NCBI GenBank assembly: GCA_030145015.1
Contig: JAQYWI010000150.1
Coordinates: 1 to 13,641, forward strand
Direction: 5' to 3'
Source of the DNA: Desulfobacterales bacterium
GTDB taxonomy: Bacteria; Desulfobacterota; Desulfobacteria; Desulfobacterales; JAHEIW01
Length of the DNA: 13,641 nucleotides
Below the pieces are notes generated by a model. The model saw only the letters and a program-made list of their open reading frames with translations, was not told the DNA's origin and made no database searches. A program made the position numbers and the translations under genes. Positions 1-6,887 of this stretch are shown here, one piece after another. The first letter of the stretch is position 1, and each line of letters opens with the position of its first letter.

Positions 1-333
1 TCAGTCCCGACAGAACACCTCGAATTAATTGCTTGCGGTCCCAGTAATAATGGGAGCCACGAATAGGAGATTGGCTGGGTTTTTGTACTACCACTAATTT
101 ATTTGACTTTGCACATAGGAGATATGCGAATATATCAACTTTTTTAGGGATTCAAAAGTAACGATATGTTGGAGAGACCACAGATTTTTTATCATAAAAA
201 TGGTTGTGATATTTAGAAACACATGCAATTCTTACTAACTCTGCAAGACCACCATATATCTTCGGAACTAAGCGTCAGGTACGAGCTTTATACTGCTTGA
301 CCGGCAAGCCTGGTTCACTGCAATAACTAGACG
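1..333. other. gene-free left edge
   Basis: I can call no complete gene here. On the minus strand a frame is open from about position 151 to the left edge. Its conceptual translation includes SPIRGSHYYWDRKQLIRG, which reads like protein, but there is no ATG or ribosome binding site; a GTG at 94-92 is the only usual start codon. It could be the first codons of a gene lying mostly outside the window, or a relic. A short plus-strand frame open from the edge stops at 66. A block at 103-133 beginning TTGACTTTGCA resembles a promoter-like block at 7117-7146. Confidence 0.4.
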
Positions 334-345
334 ATGAGGTTTCAG

Positions 346-2124
346 ATGATTCCAGTTGCGTCAAATAGAAGGTATGAGTTTGACTGGCTTCGCGTATTGG
401 CCATTTTGGTCGTTTTTCTTTATCACAGCACCCGATTCTTTAATCTGGGCGATTGGCATGTTAAAAATGTCCATACCTTTGTTTGGGTCGAGATATGGAA
501 CGTATTTGCCACCCGTTGGATGATGCCGCTCTTTTTCATCATCTCCGGCGCGAGCTTATTCTATGCAATCGGTAAATCCGGCAGCTGGTCGAAATTCTAC
601 GTCGATAAGTTTCTGAGACTTATGATTCCGGTTCTTATCGCGTCGATAACGCACAGCGCCTTACAAGTTTACCTGGAGCGATTGACTCACGGTCACTTCT
701 CAGGATCCTTCTTTTCATTTTTACCCGGATATTTCAACGGTGTTTATTTGGCGATAAACATGCCGGGGAATTTTGCATTTCACGGGATGCATCTATGGTA
801 TCTTTTCTTTTTGTTTTTATACGGCCTGATCTGTTATCACTTATTTATCTGGTTAAAAGGAAACGGGCGGGAGATTCTGAACCGGATCACGACGTTGTTT
901 GCCATACCCGGATTGATGTATCTATGGTTTTCGATTCCGCTATTGATCATGAAAGCGCTTATTCCAAAGGCAGTTCTGGATGTTGGCTCCGGCGGTTGGG
1001 GGTTTCTGTATTATCCATGGTTTCTGATCTCCGGCTTTATGATTGTGTCCAGTGATCGACTCCAACAGCATATTAAAAATATGCGCTGGATTTCTCTTTT
1101 GCTGGGTCTGGTTTTATCAACCGTATACCTATACCAGTTGTTTAGCCCGTCACGTGTGGTTTTCCCGTCTTTGGTCAGCGATTGGATATATACGCTACTC
1201 TCCTTTTTCAGTGCCTGGAGCTGGCTATTTGCCATTCTCGGATTTGGCATGCGGTTTCTGGCTTTTGATCGTCCGATACTGCGATATGCCAATGAAGGTG
1301 TTCTGCCATTTTTTATTTTGCACCAGACGGTCTTGCTGGGTATCGGCTATTTTGTAATGACCTGGGAGATTGATGATGTCCTAAAATGGGCGATCGTTTT
1401 TACCAGCTCCTTTATCATCATCATGACCCTTTATACGCTCATCGTTCAAAGACTTGAGCTGTTCCGCTTTTTATTCGGGATGAAGACGAGCCATCGATTC
1501 TTCAATATCTTTCGGGAAAGGAGAACTTTGATTATCTTGCATGTGCTGTTTGTGGGTTTGATCGTTTTTGCGGTCGTTAATCAAATCACCAGCGCAAGCC
1601 GAAACCGCTCTCCAATGCCGTTGAGGTACAATCCTGAGCAGGATATCATTTTAAACAGTGAATCGATAACAGATCGGTCGTCAACCGGTGTTCGTGTGAT
1701 CAACGACGAAGAGGCTTCAATCGGCCAGGCTATCGAGTTTTTCTCAGGGGCCAATCAACGGGTAGAATCGCAACCAAAGGTTTATGTTGAGATGCATTTT
1801 TCAGCACCGGCGGGTCGGTACACTGTCTGGTTAAGAGGTAAATGCAACATCAACAGCGGCTACACAGATTCAGTCTGGTTGCAGGTGGATGATCAGATCG
1901 GAACCAGCACCCGAAGTGTCCGGCTGGGGAATTGGCTGGATATTCATCCGGCAGGTGTCTACACCTGGGCAAGTGATAGCTATAATCCCATTGCCATCGA
2001 ATTGAAGTATACAGGAGATCACAAGATCCGTATTCAACCGCGTCAAACACCTCACCGGATTGATCAGATCTGGTTGAGTCGATTTCAGCATCGAATCCCG
2101 AACACGTTTAGACCTATAGAATGA
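346..2124 (+). CDS. acyltransferase 3 family membrane protein with C-terminal beta-sandwich domain
   Basis: Integral membrane acyltransferase of the AT3 (OafA/MdoC-like) family, which moves acyl groups onto envelope glycans. The substrate here is unknown. Seen, numbering from the ATG at 346: the family signature R-x10-H in the first membrane helix (R16, H27), the PLFFIISGASLF segment near 61-72, RLMIPV near 91-96, and about ten hydrophobic helices to about residue 372. A further helix near 394-412 leads into a soluble tail (about 430-582) containing AGRYTVWLRGK and IRIQPRQTPHRIDQIWLS. That pattern resembles carbohydrate-binding, CBM6/35-type or malectin-like sandwiches, and it would lie outside the cytoplasmic membrane. 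Most AT3 proteins are about 350-400 residues and lack it. The ATG at 346 is preferred over the in-frame ATG at 334 because TGAGGT sits 5 nt upstream of it. The gene stands alone and converges with the bactofilin gene. Confidence 0.85.
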   Translation: MIPVASNRRYEFDWLRVLAILVVFLYHSTRFFNLGDWHVKNVHTFVWVEIWNVFATRWMMPLFFIISGASLFYAIGKSGSWSKFYVDKFLRLMIPVLIASITHSALQVYLERLTHGHFSGSFFSFLPGYFNGVYLAINMPGNFAFHGMHLWYLFFLFLYGLICYHLFIWLKGNGREILNRITTLFAIPGLMYLWFSIPLLIMKALIPKAVLDVGSGGWGFLYYPWFLISGFMIVSSDRLQQHIKNMRWISLLLGLVLSTVYLYQLFSPSRVVFPSLVSDWIYTLLSFFSAWSWLFAILGFGMRFLAFDRPILRYANEGVLPFFILHQTVLLGIGYFVMTWEIDDVLKWAIVFTSSFIIIMTLYTLIVQRLELFRFLFGMKTSHRFFNIFRERRTLIILHVLFVGLIVFAVVNQITSASRNRSPMPLRYNPEQDIILNSESITDRSSTGVRVINDEEASIGQAIEFFSGANQRVESQPKVYVEMHFSAPAGRYTVWLRGKCNINSGYTDSVWLQVDDQIGTSTRSVRLGNWLDIHPAGVYTWASDSYNPIAIELKYTGDHKIRIQPRQTPHRIDQIWLSRFQHRIPNTFRPIE

Positions 2125-2167
2125 TAGGAAACGATGGTAATTTGGCTTTTGGGAAACTGGAAACTGG

Positions 2168-2193
2168 GGGGACATCCTGAAATTATAAGTTCC
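2168..2193 (+). repeat. 27-nt dispersed repeat, copy A (diverged)
   Basis: Reads GGGGACATCC then TGAAATTATAAGTTCC. Compared with the consensus GGGGACGTCC-ATGAAATTATAA-CTTTC it lacks one A and has three or four substitutions. It lies 13 nt upstream of copy B in the same orientation. Confidence 0.6.
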
Positions 2194-2206
2194 CTGAAAC
2201 CATTTA

Positions 2207-2233
2207 GTGGACGTCCATGAAATTATAACTTTC
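2207..2233 (+). repeat. 27-nt dispersed repeat, copy B
   Basis: Identical over 26 of 27 positions to copy C at 4250-4276; the only difference is T for G at the second position. It contains the 8-bp palindrome GGACGTCC followed by GAAA-N7-TTTC. Confidence 0.8.
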
Positions 2234-2279
2234 TCGGCGGCCGCGCGCTTGTTCACCCCTGAACGCCAGGACAAGTTCG

Positions 2280-2726
2280 TTAGTTTTTGGCGGAGCCGAA
2301 TGGTACCTCTGACTTCCCGGAGGATTCCATCGGTTTTTCTGTTTTCTCGGTGTTTGTTGACAGCATCCGGTCTGTTTGAGAAGTCGCATCTTCTTTGGGC
2401 TTGACCGTGCACTTGCCATCAAAAATTGCCCCGGCATCAATTTGTACAACGGGCCCGCTGAGGTCGCCATACACGCGCCCCGGAGGGTGAAGTCCAATGC
2501 GTTCTGTGGCGTGAACCGTTCCTTTTATTTCACCTTTAATCGTGGCGGTTCGGACAAAAACGTCGGCATGAATCACTGCCTCTTCGCCGACAACGATCGA
2601 ACCGGTGCGGCTTTCAATGGTGCCTTTAACATGGCCGTTCATAAACAACGTACCTTCGAATACAAGGTTTCCTTCCAGGACCACCTGCGGTCCTAGCATT
2701 TGAATATCCTTGTCTGTTTTTTTCAT
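2280..2726 (-). CDS. bactofilin (polymer-forming cytoskeletal protein)
   Basis: Bactofilins are beta-helical proteins that self-assemble into filaments, often membrane-associated scaffolds for envelope growth, polarity or chromosome organisation. Seen: residues about 14-108 are a run of short Gly/Val-rich turns with the family spacing (LEGNLVFEGTLFMNGHVKG, IVVGEEAVIHADVFVRTATI, GEIKGTVHATERIGLHPPG). Residues 109-148 are a charged, Ser/Thr-rich tail that is probably disordered. The length of 148 is normal. An AGGGGG stretch 9 nt upstream of the ATG serves as ribosome binding site. The start lies 35 nt after the stop of the ParA-like gene on the same strand, so the two are probably co-transcribed. 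In Myxococcus, bactofilins work with a ParA system to position chromosome ends; whether this pair does something similar is inference. Confidence 0.9.
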   Translation of the reverse strand: MKKTDKDIQMLGPQVVLEGNLVFEGTLFMNGHVKGTIESRTGSIVVGEEAVIHADVFVRTATIKGEIKGTVHATERIGLHPPGRVYGDLSGPVVQIDAGAIFDGKCTVKPKEDATSQTDRMLSTNTEKTEKPMESSGKSEVPFGSAKN

Positions 2727-2761
2727 ATGCCTGGTCCCCCTTTCCGGCCATTCATAAAGTG

Positions 2762-4093
2762 CTAATCTTTTTGGGAGAGAATGGCTGCAAAACGTGCTAG
2801 CGGTTGTTTGAACTTGACCTTTGGATCATAGGTCGCCTCAGGGTAAAAAAATCGTGTGGAGATATGCTGTATGCTCCGGGCGGCCTTTACACGCGGAGCG
2901 GCGAGAAGCAGGGGCCTTTTTTTTGCCTCTGCCGCACGCAGTGCGGCTCTTTCATAAGGGATGGCCCCCAGATATTCAGGTTTGATGCGAAATTTGCCTT
3001 CACGAGAATTGATCTTTTCATTAGCCGCTTTTTTGAGGGTATCAAAAAGTTTGAATCCCTGGCGAAGATTACTTACCTGATTGATCACCAGCATCGGCGA
3101 AAAGATCAACTGAGGCTCATAATTGGAGAGCTTTTCTTCCAGTCTCTCTTCGATCTCTTTAAATCGGGAAAATCCGGCTTTTGTGCATGCATAGCCACTG
3201 ATGAAGTCCTGGGGCGTGGTCACAATAATCGTGTGATCAGCAGCCAGGGCAAAATCCATCACCATACGGGATATACCGGCTCCCAGGTCGAAGATGGCGA
3301 ATTCGTATCGTTGACTTATTTTTTTAAAATGGTTGATAAATTTTACCTTCTGGGCATAGTACAGGTTCGCCAGTTGAAATTCTCCATACGAACTGGCGAT
3401 AAGATCAAAGCCATACTTTGTGCGGAAAAGAATCTCATCCATCTTTTTTTTATTTTTCATGAAATCCATCAAGTGGCACTTTGGAAAAATTCCCAACTTG
3501 TTTGAGACATCCGCATTGCCCAGATCAGCATCGATGAGCAGAACCTTGGCGCCTTTTTTAGCCAGGCTGTAAGCCATGTTGATGGAAATATGGGTTTTAC
3601 CGACCCCCCCCTTGTTTGAGATCACAGAGATAGTGCATGGCCCCCTTCTGTCCCCTTTGGTGGTCTTGACGATCGTCTTTTGGGTTGTCTTAGGCTGGCG
3701 ACTTTTGACAACAAGCTCTCCACCGTTACTGTTTCCATAATACCTTTTCAGTGCGATAAAGAGCGAAGTTTTCGGGGCAACTGCAGGACGAACCTTGAAC
3801 CCGGTGAGCAATTCCAGGCTTTTAACTGCGACCGGCTCTTCCGGTGTCAACATTGCTACCAACAGAAAATTATCAACCACGCGGATAGGCAAGGCTCGAC
3901 GCCGTAGAGCCATTTCCGGAGCAAGCAGGCTAAGCGCAGACGGTTCGATGGCTGCCCGAAGCGGATCGACAAAGGGAACCTTCAATCTTTGGGCCCTTTT
4001 CTGCGCTATTTTCGTATCGTTCTCTAATTGCGCAGGCATTGAATAAACTTCTGATGTTTGCTCAGAAATTGCAGTATTGGGTTTCACATCCAT
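2762..4093 (-). CDS. ParA/MinD-like ATPase with N-terminal GspE-N/MshEN-type domain
   Basis: P-loop ATPase of the ParA/MinD/FlhG type, which usually positions cargo such as DNA, septum, flagella or pili by ATP-dependent dimerisation. Seen: residues about 36-120 (LKVPFVDPLRAAIEPSALSL through LTGFKVRPAVAPKTSLFIAL-KRYYG) match the N-terminal domain found in type II secretion/type IV pilus ATPases (GspE-N/MshEN). A linker follows. Then come the deviant Walker A motif KGGVGKT (161-167), the LIDADLGNADVSNKL switch region (186-200) and the Walker B region FAIFDLGAG (266-273). The MshEN domain of MshE binds c-di-GMP; only part of such a domain is visible here, so ligand binding is untested. The C-terminal 90 residues are basic. 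The ribosome binding site is weak (AGGG 8 nt upstream). It is first in an operon with the bactofilin and has a clear promoter at 4163-4191. Confidence 0.88.
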   Translation of the reverse strand: MDVKPNTAISEQTSEVYSMPAQLENDTKIAQKRAQRLKVPFVDPLRAAIEPSALSLLAPEMALRRRALPIRVVDNFLLVAMLTPEEPVAVKSLELLTGFKVRPAVAPKTSLFIALKRYYGNSNGGELVVKSRQPKTTQKTIVKTTKGDRRGPCTISVISNKGGVGKTHISINMAYSLAKKGAKVLLIDADLGNADVSNKLGIFPKCHLMDFMKNKKKMDEILFRTKYGFDLIASSYGEFQLANLYYAQKVKFINHFKKISQRYEFAIFDLGAGISRMVMDFALAADHTIIVTTPQDFISGYACTKAGFSRFKEIEERLEEKLSNYEPQLIFSPMLVINQVSNLRQGFKLFDTLKKAANEKINSREGKFRIKPEYLGAIPYERAALRAAEAKKRPLLLAAPRVKAARSIQHISTRFFYPEATYDPKVKFKQPLARFAAILSQKD

Positions 4094-4145
4094 GACGCAT
4101 CCCTGGTGACCTGCTCCCAGTTTTTGTACGACTTGCAGGAAATAG

Positions 4146-4157
4146 CTGAATTTTCAG
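4146..4157. promoter_or_regulatory. small palindrome at the predicted transcription start
   Basis: CTGAA (4146-4150) and TTCAG (4153-4157) form inverted 5-bp arms separated by 2 nt. They overlap the position where transcription from the 4163-4191 promoter would begin. This could be an operator for the ParA-like/bactofilin operon; the arms are short and could be chance. Confidence 0.25.
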
Positions 4158-4162
4158 TATTT

Positions 4163-4191
4163 ATTATACGTTAGATCTTTTTGGATGTAAA
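4163..4191 (-). promoter_or_regulatory. sigma70-type promoter of the ParA-like/bactofilin operon
   Basis: On the minus strand, TTTACA (4191-4186) is followed after exactly 17 nt by a perfect TATAAT (4168-4163). Transcription would start near 4156, leaving a leader of about 62 nt before the ATG at 4093. Confidence 0.7.
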
Positions 4192-4249
4192 CAATTAGAA
4201 ATAAACGCTCTGGTCCAAGGTACAAAACGTTAAGAGATTTTTGAATTTT

Positions 4250-4276
4250 GGGGACGTCCATGAAATTATAACTTTC
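4250..4276 (+). repeat. 27-nt dispersed repeat, copy C
   Basis: The best match to the consensus: GGGGACGTCC, then ATGAAATTATAA, then CTTTC. It is preceded by TTGAATTTT, a T-rich lead-in also common before end sequences of IS200/REP-associated transposons. That link is from general knowledge, not from a transposase seen here. Confidence 0.8.
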
Positions 4277-4351
4277 TTTGCGCTAACCTAAAGAGATAGA
4301 CATGATGAAAGAGAGGTTCACGGTTCAGGGTAAAACAACAGATTGAAATTC

Positions 4352-4389
4352 AAAAACCCCACTACTTGAAATAAGGGGTGGGGTTTTTT
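4352..4389. terminator. bidirectional terminator-like hairpin T1
   Basis: AACCCCAC (4355-4362) pairs perfectly with GTGGGGTT (4378-4385). A C-T-T/A-A-G inner extension and a GAAAT loop complete it. A-tract and T-tract flank both sides, so it could end transcription in either direction. No gene lies close upstream on the plus strand, so what it terminates is unclear. The hairpin sequence is closely similar to T2 at 8955-8987. Confidence 0.6.
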
Positions 4390-4513
4390 ATATCATTTCT
4401 GAATCACAAATTGTGGATAAGTTGTGATTTCTCAAACTATTTGTTAAATATAAATAGATTCAAGCTATGCTGGATTGAAATGGTCTTTTACCTAAATACT
4501 TAACCAGCATAAC

Positions 4514-4659
4514 TAGAACCCATCTCAAAAAACGTCTAAGTGTCCATGGCGGCGTTGCAAACCGATTCAAAATGCTCACATACTTACGTGTATGCTCCGC
4601 TTTCGAATCGGTTTGCGCCTTGCCCTGAATCCTAATCCACTTTTTTGAGATGGGTTCTA
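4514..4659. repeat. 146-bp MITE-like element with 19-bp inverted repeats
   Basis: The ends are a perfect 19-bp inverted repeat: TAGAACCCATCTCAAAAAA at 4514-4532 and its complement at 4641-4659. Inside is a second perfect inverted pair, GCAAACCGATTC (4557-4568) and GAATCGGTTTGC (4605-4616). At the centre CATAC and GTATG flank a 6-nt loop. The whole segment can fold into one long interrupted hairpin. Outermost TA on both sides would fit a TA target duplication, as made by IS630/Tc1-type elements. It has no coding capacity, so if mobile it would depend on a transposase elsewhere. Confidence 0.7.
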
Positions 4660-4715
4660 TTCAAGTTTGAAAATATAATTACTGCATTTAATGGGACTAA
4701 AAGGAGGGCCAGGGA

Positions 4716-5375
4716 ATGAAAAAGACAGATGACAAGACCGCATTATCGGTGGATTTTTCCAAGCTCTTTTTTAATTGGCGTTTGTCTAAAAGACAATTTC
4801 TAAAAGTAGCTGGAACGGGCGCTTTGGGAGTAGCTTTGGGTTCGCCGATGTTTTTGGGGTGCACAAAAGAACATGTCGAACAATTTGTCAATTGGATCGC
4901 TGAGCTTCCCAAACTTATTAATGACTACAGAAATAATAATGGTCAACCGAGCATCAAGCTATCAGGCAAGCTTTCATCTGTTGCAATGGCACATGTCCGC
5001 GACCTCTCAACTTACCATCCAGAGAAAATTTGTGGTGCAAACGGGAACCTTCACAGTTGGTCTGATAACGGAAATTGGCAAGGAAAATATGGAGTTGGCA
5101 ACTGGAAAGGTTGCTGTTATCCGGACGATCATTCGAACGCTCCTTGCATGTGGGACAAGCCTAAAGAGATTACCGGCTATCAGGGAAATGGCTTTGAGAT
5201 TGCACACTATGGCTCCTCTACGGCCCAAGGCGCATTGAATGGCTGGAAAAATAGCCCTCTTCATAACGATGTGATCCTCAGCAAAGGTAAATGGAGCAAT
5301 TATCAATGGAAAGCTATCGGTGCTTTGTATGGTGGAGGCTATGCCTGCGCATGGTTCGGTATGATTCCAGATTGA
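4716..5375 (+). CDS. CAP-domain (SCP/PR1-like) lipoprotein with Tat-type signal
   Basis: Secreted protein of the CAP superfamily; the bacterial members have largely unknown functions. Seen: residues 24-30 are SKRQFLK, a Tat-like motif with KR in place of the usual RR, followed by a hydrophobic Gly/Ala stretch and a lipobox FLGC with C49 as the likely lipidated residue. The CAP region covers about 60-216: LINDYRNNNGQP, NLHSWS (H113), GNGFEIAHYG (E161), LNGWKNSPLHNDVIL (H183) and the closing GGGYACAWFG. H113, E161 and H183 are candidates for the CAP cavity residues. Cysteines 106, 133, 134, 144 and 211 may pair outside the cytoplasm. AAGGAGG ends 8 nt before the ATG, which fixes the start. The gene is monocistronic, just downstream of the inverted-repeat element. 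Confidence 0.85.
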   Translation: MKKTDDKTALSVDFSKLFFNWRLSKRQFLKVAGTGALGVALGSPMFLGCTKEHVEQFVNWIAELPKLINDYRNNNGQPSIKLSGKLSSVAMAHVRDLSTYHPEKICGANGNLHSWSDNGNWQGKYGVGNWKGCCYPDDHSNAPCMWDKPKEITGYQGNGFEIAHYGSSTAQGALNGWKNSPLHNDVILSKGKWSNYQWKAIGALYGGGYACAWFGMIPD

Positions 5376-5400
5376 TCTCTCCGCAAACTCATCTGAAATT

Positions 5401-5534
5401 GGGGACGCTGTTGCGTTGTTGCGTTTCTGGAAAGAGCGTGTAAAAATTGGGGTCTCCGGCTGGAATAACGCCAATTAATCCCCAAAAAGGAAGTAATCAA
5501 AAGAAAAAAAGGGGTCGCGTCTACACTCTTGACA
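5401..5534. repeat. scattered GGGGAC/GGGGTC motifs resembling transposon-end scars
   Basis: Three phrases follow each other in the convergent gap: GGGGACGCTGTTGCGTTGTT at 5401-5420, GGGGTCTCC at 5449-5457, and GGGGTCGCGTCTACACTCTT at 5511-5530. Sequences of this style recur next to Y1 (REP-associated) transposase genes in many bacteria. No transposase is present, so at most these are solitary ends. This is pattern recognition only. Confidence 0.3.
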
Positions 5535-5546
5535 AATTAAAGCTTT

Positions 5547-6887
5547 TTAATCGAGAGATCGGATACGGGACGTCATGAACAGGCAGTAAAGCGTGATCAC
5601 CGCCAGCAGGCCGGCGGAGCCGCCCACGGCCAACTGGACACCGACGCGATCGGCCAGGATGCTGACCAAGAAAACGCCGACCAAGGTGATGCCCCAGTTC
5701 ATCATATACACACTCATGACCCGCCCCTGATGGGTATCATCGGTGTTGGACAGCAGCAGCGTGTTGCTCAATGCCAACCTGCCGGCCTGCCCCAGGCCCA
5801 TGCTGATAAAAAAGATCATGGCCAGCAGGTAAGATCCGGTGGCGCTGAAGGCCACCAGGGAGGCAGCCGTTAAAAGCAGGCTGAGCAGAAAGATCAGGCC
5901 GCGTTTCCGACTGCTCATGGAAGCTACAACCAGGGAACCTGCCAAGGCACCCAGACCGGAGACGCTGATCAAAAGCCCCTGCCGGGCGCTGGATTCTCCC
6001 AGGGCCAGAAGCAAGGATCCGATCAAGGGCCATGACGCGAGCCGCCCGAAGATCGACACATCCACCAGAAAAATATCCCGGGTAAAAATCGGCAACAGAA
6101 ATAGGTAGGGCATGGAAAGAATGGTGGTCAAAAGTGTGAGCACCAGTATGGCCAGCACGTCCGCATTATGCCGGATGTAGCGAAGCCCCTCGGTGAGCTC
6201 CTGGATGGTGGTACTTTCCCGGCGCCGGTCCGTGCCGGTGCGGGGCAGCCGCACGGCGAACATAAACCCGATGGCATAGAAGACGGCCATGATATAGTAA
6301 ACGCCTTCGATACTCCAGAAGGCGATGAAGAAGCCGGCAAATGCCGGTGCCGTCAGGCGGATGAAATTCATGGCCGCCGCATTGAGCGCGATGGCGTTCA
6401 TCAAGGTGTTATCGCCCACCAACTCATAAATGAGGGCCTGCCGGGCGGGCATCATCAAGGACAGAACCAGGCCCTGAAGCAGGGCGGCCACAAACAGGTG
6501 AATCCAGGCAATGGCGCCCACCGAAATGGAAACAGCGATCCCCAAAGCCACCAAGGCCGACGCGAACTGACCGGCGACCAGGATGCTCCTTTTTCTGATG
6601 CGGTCAGCCAGAACTCCGCCGAATAAGGAAACGGTCAATATTGGCAGCGCGCTGCCGAGACCCACCGCCCCCAGCATGACGGCACTTCCGGTCAACTCGT
6701 ACATGAACCACGAACGGGCCACCATCTGCATATTCATGGCGGTCATCTGCATCAGCAGCGCGCCGAAAAAGATCCGGTAGGCAGGCAGCTTCAATGCCGC
6801 AAAAGTCCCCGGCCGGTATGGCCGATTGGCCCGATCCGTTTCAGAGTGTGATGCGGCCTTCATTGCCCATCTCGAAACTTTCTGCAT
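5547..6887 (-). CDS. MFS transporter, DHA3/EntS-like (MFS_3 type)
   Basis: Twelve-helix major facilitator protein of the group that includes the enterobactin exporter EntS, probably a proton-driven exporter; the substrate cannot be read from sequence. Seen: the group-typical first helix MQMTAMNMQMVARSWFMYEL (46-65), the helix 2-3 loop motif GGVLADRIRKR (90-100), and alternating hydrophobic stretches to residue 440. The length of 446 is normal. The DNA is clearly richer in G and C than the flanking genes, so it may be a later arrival. The start is uncertain: the only good Shine-Dalgarno (GGAAGGA) is 14 nt upstream of the ATG at 6887 and fits an out-of-frame ATG at 6897 better. An in-frame ATG at 6863 is an alternative. 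Convergent with the CAP gene. Confidence 0.9.
   Translation of the reverse strand: MQKVSRWAMKAASHSETDRANRPYRPGTFAALKLPAYRIFFGALLMQMTAMNMQMVARSWFMYELTGSAVMLGAVGLGSALPILTVSLFGGVLADRIRKRSILVAGQFASALVALGIAVSISVGAIAWIHLFVAALLQGLVLSLMMPARQALIYELVGDNTLMNAIALNAAAMNFIRLTAPAFAGFFIAFWSIEGVYYIMAVFYAIGFMFAVRLPRTGTDRRRESTTIQELTEGLRYIRHNADVLAILVLTLLTTILSMPYLFLLPIFTRDIFLVDVSIFGRLASWPLIGSLLLALGESSARQGLLISVSGLGALAGSLVVASMSSRKRGLIFLLSLLLTAASLVAFSATGSYLLAMIFFISMGLGQAGRLALSNTLLLSNTDDTHQGRVMSVYMMNWGITLVGVFLVSILADRVGVQLAVGGSAGLLAVITLYCLFMTSRIRSLD

Larger units (their letters stand above)
2125..2279. other. convergent intergenic gap with two repeat copies
   Basis: Gap between two convergent genes. It holds two copies of the 27-nt dispersed repeat (2168-2193 and 2207-2233), then a GC-rich block around a GCGGCCGC site, then a small hairpin with GTTCA at 2251-2255 and TGAAC at 2260-2264. 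No U-tract follows the hairpin on either strand, so I do not call a terminator. Confidence 0.5.
4094..4715. other. 622-bp gene-free, repeat-rich region
   Basis: Divergent gap between the ParA-like gene and the CAP lipoprotein gene. It holds, in order: the operon promoter (4163-4191), repeat copy C (4250-4276), a terminator-like hairpin (4352-4389), and an inverted-repeat element (4514-4659). A TATAAT at 4674-4679 could be the -10 box for the CAP gene, but I see no good -35 box. I find no convincing coding frame. Confidence 0.6.

Noticed and set aside
2217..2228. Micro-ORF ATGAAATTATAA inside the 27-nt repeat (Met-Lys-Leu-stop)
   Set aside because: Not preserved in copies D and E, and there is no ribosome binding site.
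1870..2412. 180-codon minus-strand frame across the end of the acyltransferase gene and the gap
   Set aside because: It overlaps two well-supported genes, crosses both repeat copies and resembles no protein family.
2804..3505. 233-codon plus-strand frame inside the ParA-like gene
   Set aside because: It is antisense to a gene with clear ATPase motifs and has no ribosome binding site or family resemblance.
5007..5474. 155-codon minus-strand frame over the CAP gene
   Set aside because: It is antisense to a gene with a strong ribosome binding site and a recognisable domain.
5529..5551. TTGACA at 5529-5534 as a plus-strand promoter
   Set aside because: There is no usable -10 box at normal spacing, and it would point into the 3' end of the convergent MFS gene.
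6168..6626. 152-codon plus-strand frame in the MFS gene
   Set aside because: A GC-rich antisense open frame of low complexity, an expected shadow of the transporter's codon usage.
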